A DNA stretch of 64,000 nt from Litomosoides sigmodontis (Eukaryota; Nematoda; Chromadorea; Rhabditida; Onchocercidae), in NCBI GenBank assembly GCA_963070105.1, contig OY718806.1, positions 7,957,865 through 8,021,864 on the forward strand. Reading direction: 5' to 3'. The position numbers and the translations under genes are program-made. The notes under the pieces were generated by a model that had not been told where the DNA came from, did not search any database, and saw only the letters and a program-made list of their open reading frames with translations. Positions 54,194 to 64,000 of this stretch are shown here, one piece after another (position 1 is the first letter of the stretch; each line of letters starts with the position of its first letter).

Positions 54194-55242
54194 AATTCTT
54201 CATGCTGTTTGTGTAAAATTTTTATTCTTCTGATTGTGCTCATCATTTGTAGGTCATATGGGTGTTTGTTGTTTCTATTGTGTTTCCTACTGATGTTATT
54301 GCTAGATTAAATTCACAGATATTCATTTTGAAATTTTACAACAGATTCAGAATTCACTGTTTGACGATAAGATTGCATTTATTAGAAGACATCATCTATT
54401 TATTTGCAAAATAAGCCTTTATTACCGGGTTGTATCTATGTGGGAGGAAATGATCCTTGTTGGCATCTGAAAAGGTAGTTATGTAATTAGTGACAGTAGG
54501 CTGATATCCCGTGTACTTTTATAGATTTTGGTTACTACATTCGATGATGCTGTCTGCTTATTGTGTAGTAATCCGTAAATTAGTTATATTGTGGATTATT
54601 GTTAGTACAAAACGAAAACTTGAATTTTCATTTGCTTCCCATGCATTCTTTTTCATTTCCGTCTATAACTGCTCAAAAATACTTTCTTTTCACTGTGGTT
54701 TCTAGTGGTCATCTAAGCCATTGCCCTCCTTGTTTTCATTGTGCAAGCCGTTTTCGCGTTCACTTTTCGTAAGAGTGTTCATTTCATAATTCATAACTGT
54801 TTTATATTTAGGAAATTGTGATTGTTTTAATTTACAAAGTATTGATGGTCTGTCTTTACATATCTGGCCGTTCATTTTGTAGCTACTTTTTTATATATTT
54901 CGTTTCGTGTGAATGCTTGCATTGTGTATTAGCCTGAACACACCAAATTCACTCTCCGTGGTCGAGATTTTGGTGTCTAAAAATCTGAAAGGAACTCTTC
55001 TGTGATGATATCGGGCGGATACATGCAATTCACACCGTTATTATTTTTCATGTATTGCATAATGATGCTAGCAGGATTTGATCCAATACAGGAATATTAT
55101 CTGCCAAGTACAGTGTGTCAAGGTTATCAAAATGAGGTGGTTTCAGTACTAGTATGATGATTTTTGTTACGAGCCTGAAGAGTAACTCTCATGATGTTTC
55201 GTTTGATTTAGCATAATAGCTAGGATTTGCTCATGGCTGCAA

Positions 55243-55406
55243 TTTTTGTTCTTCGGGAGGATGAGAAATTTCATGAGATGGTGGTTTTAGTGTAACTGAT
55301 AATCCCACGTAGATAAGGGATGAATATTTTGTTCTGCGAAGGATGTGGCATTCCGCGAGATGGTGCTTTTAGTGTAACTGATAATCCTACGTAGATAAGA
55401 GAAGGA
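55243..55406 (+). repeat. Imperfect two-copy tandem repeat, period about 82 bp
   Basis: Both copies contain GAGATGGTG(G/C)TTTTAG, then GTGTAACTGATAATCC and ACGTAGATAAG; their 5' halves have diverged. Confidence 0.85.
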
Positions 55407-56286
55407 CTTTGTGCCCTTGCTTCAGCAATTCTTCACATGTGCCGGGAATGTCCCAAGAATTTGTTTAAACCTGAGTATAATGTAGCACTGCTTCAATACT
55501 CTGCTTTAGAACATTATCGTTGCATCGTTATTTATCTTAGTCCGACTGCCAGGTTTTCATTGATTATACTCGCTTTGCACATGTGAAAGTTGTCTGCTCA
55601 TAGAGCTTTACAGATAATTTTTCTGTGATTGTGTCTTTGAAGATATGTTTGTGAGTTGTGGTTTAAAAGATTAGAAATTGAATGTTTTTGCAATCATAGT
55701 TATGAGAACGAGACAACACCAGGAACATAATTGAACTTTCTAAAAGGCGCAGAAATGATTTCAGGGCAGCAGCCGAAACGAATGCATTTCGTTCATTAAA
55801 TGCAACAACACTGCAAGTGAGCTCATTTAATCGTCGGTAGACGTCATACTGAATTTAAGCCGGAGATACGGAGTCGTGATAAAAACACTACGAACTAAGT
55901 GTATCTAAAATGATCTTAGCTCCCCTCTTCTTCCATCACTTGGCCAGAAAGTGGTTGTGCATTTATGTTTCCACCGATTTTTAATGGCACATTGGTTTTG
56001 CAATGACAATAAAAGTTTTGACAATGATGAAGTATATGATGGCATTTCATATTTCATAACCTAAATTATGGGAGAAGAGGTGTTTTTCAGAAGTGTACTG
56101 TCAATTTTAAAACACTTTCTAAGTGGTGGGTCGGTTTTGCCAATTCATAATTGAAATATTTAATAATTCCTGAAATACGTCGCCTAACTAGACGATTCTT
56201 CAGTCGATAATTCATTCACACTGTCACTTAATACACTTGTGGCTCTTATCCGCATATACTGCAAACATGAAACGTAACGTGCAAAA

Positions 56287-56292
56287 TTTATT
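56287..56292 (-). terminator. Poly(A) signal of the collagen gene
   Basis: AATAAA on the minus strand, 90 nt after the collagen stop codon, a usual distance. Confidence 0.6.
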
Positions 56293-56381
56293 TGGTTGTT
56301 GTTGATGTGGCTAAGTGATAAACTGGCAAAATGGCAGTTCGGTATTGGGATAGACTTCCAGTGATATATTTTAATGTCCAC

Positions 56382-58361
<1,980 letters not shown>

Positions 58362-58463
58362 ATCCGCAAACCGTTATTGTTGTTGTCCTTCTCTCCTCTT
58401 TTCCCTTCTGGCGGTAGGAGTTGTAGGCTTCGATAGTAATTGCTCTTGCGGTCCTCGTACTCC

Positions 58464-58474
58464 CTTATATATGG
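58464..58474 (-). promoter_or_regulatory. TATA box of the collagen gene
   Basis: CCATATATAAG on the minus strand, about 100 nt upstream of the collagen ATG. Cuticle collagen genes commonly have TATA boxes close to the start. Confidence 0.55.
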
Positions 58475-58872
58475 TGAGCTGTACTGCACTCCTGAAACTC
58501 GTTTCTCAATGAAGGAGCACGCCCTGATTCGATCAGAGGACTTCTTGCTTCTTTGCATTCTTCACAATCCACCAACTGGTTGGTCGGTCGATTGGTTGGT
58601 TGTTCGGCGGCAATTGCAAAGACCATTAGAAAAATGATGTGAAATGCAAGAGACAGTGCAGGTGAGATGAATACCGTGGGCACGTCGTAATCTCCTGCAG
58701 GCATATCCTACACACTCCCGTCAATTGTGACAGCCACCAGCTTTCCAGTTCAATTCTCATCATCGTTTCCTTACGTCGCAGAGAGATGTTCCTCATCGCT
58801 ACAAAAAGTTTCTTCAGCATTTTATGTCAACTGGTTGTTTTCCTTCATGCACACACATACACACACACACGT

Positions 58873-58938
<66 letters not shown>

Positions 58939-60660
58939 GATGCACAAGTAAGCAAGAGTATTGTACATCAATGTACACAAAGAAATCCTTGTTTTTTCAC
59001 GTGTCACTCAAATTGAGGTCCGTCATTATTGGCGTTATTACTATTGATGGCAATCAGTGGTTGTGATGGAGAAATTTCAGTAGAGATGAAGTGTTGCTAA
59101 TAGTTGTACAACCCTAACTGTAACAACAAATTCACTTTGGTTGGCATGTAACATTTGAATTCTGTCACGTAGCGGGAAAATATGAGTTGACGATAGACAA
59201 ATTTCAGAAACGCTTAACACTCATACCTTACTCATCAATCACCTAAATTGAAAACAGATCAGCACGATGTCAATGAACATATCAAAAATTTCAAATCAAT
59301 TTCTTCAACGCATTCATTTGACTATTGAATTTAGGATTGATTCACTTCTGGCTGCAATTGCACTGGTTCAATGATCAAGTAGTCTATTTTATTTGGCGTG
59401 AATGCTTAAGATTGTAATTGATTCAAACTTCACATTTAACTGCTCAGAAGTTCGTTTAACAATAGGTTGTTGTTGTTGCATTTTGCAATCTGTTTCTTCT
59501 ACCGTACACCCAATGTTGATGTTGATTTATCCCCGAACGCGATGTCCCGTCGCTGAATTGCTATTCCTTCTTCAGTTCAATCAAATTTCGTTTTTTTTTC
59601 AGTTATATTTTATTGACATTTTGTTGGTACTTCAACATTCAGCAGCAATACATTGCATTTACTACTGTAACTCTTAATTTTAGTATTGAATTTACAAAAA
59701 ATGAGGTGGTAAGTTATTGGAGGTGCTCATCATATCCTGACCCATTCCGTGTTAGTAGTTATTTCTGATACAATTGCATGTCGAATACAATAATCAGTTA
59801 TTTCATGGATCATTTTCGCAAAAGAAGCTTGTTTTATCATTGTCTCAAAATTCATTTCCTCCATTAAAGAAATGAATATTTCCAAGCTAAACATTTTTAA
59901 AATATTTTTAAATGTTATCAATGTTTGAAGATTGCATGGGTAGAGTAATGAATGAACGATTCACGGGAACTTCAACTACTGATACTGCAAAAAGTAAAGA
60001 GAGAAGAGAAAGGAACTGAATAATGACGGTATTCTGATTGGTAATAAAGATGGAAATTTTTATTCATAGGTTCGTTATGTGACTGTAAAAGTTGATTGCA
60101 AAAGGGCGGTCATTAAAAAAAGCGAAAAAAAAAAGTATGTGTGCCTTTATTTTTTTCCCTTTTCGTACAGTGTATTACGAATGAACAGTGAAATTTTTTT
60201 TTGTATCATTTAATGGAATGCTTAGTTGCTGCCGGGAACTTTCGGAATTTGATTTGGGTTTGTTGTTTGCTATGATAGGACGGGTTCACGCCGCCTACTA
60301 TAGCTTGTCAGGAGCTCATCCGATTCTGTTTACCGAGTTGCGGTATGAAGTGCTGTGTCTGTATCCTCGCGATTGTTGACGAAGGATGCAGCTTGTTAAT
60401 AGATAGTTTATTAGCAGAATAATAGCTTGTAGCAAAGCGTATGTGGATAATACCAAAGGTCGAATGCCGCTAGTGACGTGAATTAAAGACAGTCCACGTG
60501 TGGGTCATTGATGGGAATTAACAATGTCAAGTATGGAGTGGGATCATCGCAGGCATGCGAAATAAGCTGAATTGTGGCTGGTGACGACGGTTAAGCAGAT
60601 ATCTCACTTGTAAATGATTTGTAATTAACTGCGAGGCTACAGCTGGGGTGCTGTCGCCAC
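58475..60660. other. Intergenic stretch between the collagen promoter and the retroelement
   Basis: Contains a TTGG-rich repeat near 58570-58605 and a CA/AT compound microsatellite. No gene recognised. Confidence 0.55.
58849..58935 (+). repeat. Compound CA then AT microsatellite
   Basis: CA-rich repeat 58849-58880 passes directly into a perfect AT run 58881-58935. Confidence 0.95.
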
Positions 60661-60777
60661 AGTAGTTGGGAGGTTATCTATTAATAATATTTTCGAATTC
60701 TCGACACTCCCGAGCGAAGGAGTTACTACTTTCAGGGGAAAAGGTTGTGGGTCTGTAATTAAAAGTGGTTTTTCTGC

Positions 60778-61139
60778 TCATAGCATTTCTGGTTCGAGAT
60801 GTGCTACTGGTTCTGGATTTACTTCGGGAAGACTCGCGCTTTGTCCGTTGCTCTCCACTTCCATGGGATAAAGGATGTTTACTGGTCGATCTATTACTTT
60901 GCTGTTTGGCATTTGAATTGAAACAGTCCATCTTTACCTTTATGAATTTTCTTTATTTTCTCCACTTTCTGCATTCCTCTGGGGATTTCTGGTTCATTAA
61001 CCAATATTACCTGTTCTTCTCCTGGCGCTTGCGTTGATACGTATCTCGGGAATTTGTGTTCACGCTGTGTCCTCTCTTTCAGATACTCATCTCTCCACGT
61101 GTTCCAGAAAGCGTCTAGCGTCTTCATCGTATTCGTCAA
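60778..61139 (-). pseudogene. Pao pol C-terminal domain
   Basis: FWNTWRDEYLKERTQRE, then QVILVNEPEIPRGMQKVEKI and HKGKDG are hallmarks of the domain after integrase in Pao/BEL elements. A one-base shift near 60930 moves the typical ending (VIDRPVNILYP) into another frame, which stops at 60778-60780. Confidence 0.8.
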
Positions 61140-62160
61140 TATTTCATAAGTCTTTCTTGACTGTTTAATTTCCGGGGAAGATACTCGTCTGTATCCTCTT
61201 CCTTACCAGCAAGCATGATCAGCGGAGCATTTGGTATTATGAAGTCAATTGGACGTAGAACGATAGACTCGTCGAAATTAACGTAAGTCAGTGGTCGCGT
61301 GTTGAGGATACCTTCTATCTCCAGTATCAGTGTGATAAACTCTTGCTCCTGTTCACGTTTTTCCAAGTCATTTTCTTCTCCGCTAGGAATTCATCAATCG
61401 TTTTAAAAACTAATTGAAATTGACTAGCGTTGTCGCTTAAGATTAATTCAGGATAGCCTCGTCTTGCTATATTTCCTTAATGCATGTAAAAAACTTTCAC
61501 CCGACAGATTTTCTGCTACTTCTAGGTGTATCGCTCTGGTTGTAAAACATGTGAACGAAGTTACCCGTCTTTTGGTCAGTCCAGCGTCAGCCTTGATTGT
61601 TCAAGGACCCGGATAATCTAGACCTACTCGTTGATCGTTCGGTTCGGGTCTTTGGAAGATTCGGCCATGCTAGGTAATTTGAACGGTTTCGCCGTCCACT
61701 GTCCACAGTTCGTGCATTTTTTTAAAACTCGTTTGACTTCCGTTCTTCTTTTAAGTATCCACACCTTTCCCCGCAGATTTGGAAGTGTGTGAGCAGTTCC
61801 AGCGTGATTTAATTGCTCATGTTGATATTAATTATATGAAAAGTTCGGTTAGAGTATTGTCTCTCGGGTGATATGTTGGGCACACTTCAGACTCTTCTAG
61901 TTCTGAATTTGCTACACGGCTTTTGTATCTCCGTAATTGATTATCGCAAAACAAGTTTCACTTACTAATTTCGTTTTCCGTTAGTCCTTCAGACTGAGCT
62001 TGTTTGCGCAGGATATGTATTGCCAACTCATAATCGTCAGCTGTTAGTATACCCCTTTCTTTGGTGACCAGTTTTAGCCATGTGATCTCCTTTACTATCC
62101 GACCGATTGTTCGTACTAGTCTTATCCATTTGCTAAAACGACTAGCATCTAAGATTTGGA
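61140..62160 (-). pseudogene. Integrase region, frame-broken
   Basis: Fragments in several frames: EITWLKLVTKERGILTADDY and QAQSEGLTENEISK (pre-integrase), CTNC (zinc-binding), GLDYPGP (start of the catalytic core with Asp) and, in 61136-61366, EIEGILNTRPLTYV with RPIDFIIPNAPL (end of the core). Internal stops and shifts separate them. Confidence 0.75.
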
Positions 62161-62169
62161 AATTTTCGT

Positions 62170-62705
62170 CTACGATGGTCGGTTTGTAATCCCATTGTGG
62201 CCACGTCGATTCGACCAGAGTTCGTAATTGCTTAGTTTTGTAGGAGATGGTCCTTTCGTTGCCACATCGACGGGATTTTGGTCGCTAGGGATGTGGCGGA
62301 AGGATACCTTCACCTTCGCCTCTCTTATTTCTACTACTCTGTTCCTTACGAACGTTGATGGCAGTTGTGAATCGGTTTTGATCCATTCCAAAGCGCACTG
62401 AGAATCCGTCCATAAGGTTGTTCGGGCTTCTACGAGTTCCATTTGTTTCATTACGAATTGAACTGCTCTAACTCCGATTAGTATGGCTAACAATTCCAGT
62501 CGGAGTATTGTCAGTCCTTTGATTAGTGCAATTCGGGATTTTGCGAAAATCAGGAACATTTCATGATTATTGGCTTGCATGTAGACGGCTGCTGCATATG
62601 CAGTGGTTGAAGCGTCGATGAAGACATGAAGTTGTGCATCTCTGGAGACAGTTGCTGTGAATCTAGGTTTCTCTCTCATCTCCGATGACCAATCCTTTGT
62701 GAGTG
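62170..62705 (-). pseudogene. RNase H domain of the Pao/BEL element
   Basis: Shows the acidic residues of RNase H in order: HVFIDASTTAYAAAVY (Asp), LTILRLELLAILIGV (Glu), LWTDSQCALEWI (Asp), then the region HIPSDQNPVDVATKG. The reading is open across the domain. Confidence 0.85.
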
Positions 62706-63050
62706 TACTCCACATGAGTTCGCAACAATACTCCGACTAAATCTCGGAGCGTTATCGGTCATCGATACAGAACTTCATTTAAGCTTTTCATTCTTTTCCA
62801 GTGAGCTGACGCATGCATCGTAAACTGTCCTCAATTTAGTTGTTGGTTTGCTGCGAGTTAGCACTTCATGATGAGGTGAATAATAAGTGGTGCTAATCTG
62901 ATTTGTGTCTGTTTGCTCCTTCTCGATTATCTCGGCATCCTTTTGTTTCTTGATTACTTCGTCATATCGATTTCGTAGTTCGGGATCGCTGCGTAGCCTC
63001 TTGACTAACGATTTTAGTCTTCGGAAACACAGTCCATAATTGTCATTCAA
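62706..63050 (-). pseudogene. Reverse transcriptase N-terminal remnant
   Basis: YYSPHHEVLTRSKPTTKLRTVYDA is the entry to the Pao RT domain (first 20 residues shown in two parts: YYSPHHEVL and TKLRTVYDA). After a frame change it continues LNEVLYR and LRDLVGVLLR, then jumps at about 62706-62720 to sequence just before RNase H. The catalytic palm with the YxDD motif is absent. Confidence 0.8.
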
Positions 63051-63359
63051 TTTAATATCTGGACCTTTTCATGGCCAACCAATTTCATATCTCTTTCCAG
63101 TTTTTGTAATGTTTTGTTTAAATTGTTGTAATGCGTTTTCATCGTCACAGGCATTGGGCTGGTCTTGAACTCATATCAATTCAAGTTTCCAGAGGTTCTC
63201 TAGGTTAGGAACACCATAAGTTCCAGCACTAATCGATTTGACATCATTTGAGTTGTTGTTAGAACAATAGAGTTTAGCAACAAATGCAGCTCCAGCCATC
63301 ATCGGTCCTAACTTTGAATTAATTAAGGAGAACCCGGACTTCATAACTTTTGTTTTTCC

Positions 63360-63806
63360 CTATAGAATCAAGTGATGAAAGTAGTCGGAACCAGCTAATA
63401 TTTCGGGCTCCATCCATTGTCGAGCTTCTCCATTAAATTGAATTTGATTCATCATTTCTTGTAGGTCTCGATTATCCAGCTTTATCGTAGGGATTTCACT
63501 TGTTAAATGATCAATTATGTTGACTTCCATGGATATGATGCCCTCTTCCTGAGTCATTACTCGCAGTTTTACTTTCGTAGTAGGATATGGCTTGGTTGTC
63601 TTATCACCAAATACAGATTGGTGCATCGTTTCGCTGGTGGTTTCCTGTAATTTTAGCCTTCTCGATAGTTTCCTTGATATGAAGGACAAGTGTGAACCGC
63701 TATCAAAGAGTGCTACCGCTTTCTTGCAGATAGTTGGTCCGTCGATATTAATTATTAAAATTTTCTTGCATAGCATTAAATTAACACTTCCTTTTCGTGT
63801 GGACAT
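63360..63806 (-). pseudogene. Pao/BEL retropepsin-like aspartic protease segment
   Basis: 148 open codons. The active-site motif ALFDSGSHLSFIS has the D-S-G triad of the Pao-type aspartic protease domain, followed by SRRLKL. A downstream block LAGSDYFHHLI matches the end of this domain in Pao elements. It is part of a polyprotein, so the ATG at its left end is unlikely to be a true start. Confidence 0.85.
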
Positions 63807-64000
63807 TCAGCTTGATTTATTAAGTTTACGGTATTTGTTGAAATCGCATCCTTTTTAGTCTATTTAGCTGTTGACGCACTATACTTGTCGAAGCGCATAA
63901 TGCGGCATCGTGAAGACTCTTACAATGGACGGTTGGTTACACGGACGGTCTCCTCTCATTTTCGTTTTGTTGTGGTGACCGCTTTGGAATCACTTCAGTT

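Larger units (their letters stand above)
53950..56286. other. Intergenic stretch between the convergent Smad and collagen genes
   Basis: No coding exon recognised; includes the 3' ends of both genes and a two-copy 82-bp repeat (55243-55406). Confidence 0.6.
60661..64000 (-). mobile_element. Decayed Pao/BEL-type LTR retrotransposon, cut by the right edge
   Basis: Reading right to left on the minus strand the Pao/BEL pol order is retained: aspartic protease (63360-63806), beginning of reverse transcriptase (62715-63050), RNase H (62170-62705), integrase (about 61140-62160) and the pol C-terminal domain typical of Pao elements (60778-61139). Frames change several times and stops occur, so it cannot encode an intact polyprotein. 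The RT palm is missing. The gag region and 5' LTR would lie beyond the window. The 3' boundary is a guess: TGTGGCGACAGC at 60661 downward could begin a 3' LTR, but I see no clear polypurine tract before it. Confidence 0.85.

Noticed and set aside
58465..58704. 79-codon minus-strand ORF with a hydrophobic N-terminal segment, upstream of the collagen
   Set aside because: It runs into the collagen TATA box, includes a TTGG-type simple repeat, and has no splice or leader signal; probably chance.
60200..60661. Defined 3' LTR for the Pao element
   Set aside because: A TGTGGCGACAGC start is possible at 60661, but no polypurine tract, no matching end and no second LTR are in the window, so only the pol-derived part is called.
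60765..61037. 90-codon + strand ORF
   Set aside because: Antisense of the Pao element's C-terminal region.

Overview
The window is AT-rich nuclear DNA from a nematode. The evidence is an ortholog of the nematode ADAMTS protease GON-1, a cuticle collagen with its typical N- and C-terminal signatures, a Smad with an activin/TGF-beta-type MH2 domain, short introns with TTTCAG-type acceptors, and a Pao/BEL retrotransposon. The layout and microsatellite load suggest a parasitic, possibly spirurid/filarial-like, nematode. That placement is a weak inference; only 'nematode' is secure.

Layout. (1) 19-19522, minus strand: gon-1, reconstructed here as 32 exons with consistent reading phase. They run from a hydrophobic N-terminal anchor through prodomain, furin site, zinc metalloprotease, disintegrin-like, first TSP1, cysteine-rich and spacer regions into a long array of TSP1 repeats. 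The remaining C-terminus (last TSP1 half and GON domain) lies beyond the left edge. A 62-codon signal-peptide-like ORF sits inside one of its introns. (2) 19.6-46.4 kb: about 27 kb with no convincing gene. It is rich in microsatellites, including a roughly 900-bp perfect TTA/ATT run and a 58-bp perfect palindrome. One exon-like segment at 29154-29285 has a reading phase that fits an alternative upstream start for gon-1. (3) 46.5-51.5 kb: a 137-bp AT run, then noncoding sequence. (4) 51509-53949, plus strand: nine-exon Smad gene with MH2 but no visible MH1, likely in the DAF-8/DAF-14 (dauer TGF-beta) group. (5) 56382-58361, minus strand: three-exon cuticle collagen with TATA box and poly(A) signal. 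(6) 60.7-64.0 kb, minus strand: decayed Pao/BEL element lacking the reverse transcriptase palm and carrying frameshifts, cut by the right edge.

The host genes are a developmental set: GON-1 remodels extracellular matrix, the Smad transduces a TGF-beta-type signal, and the collagen builds cuticle. They are not an operon: the Smad is on the strand opposite to gon-1 and the collagen, and the spacings are large. No dedicated novel system is evident. The best leads are the N-terminal architecture of gon-1, the MH1-less Smad with a degenerate phospho-tail, the small nested ORF, and the palindrome.
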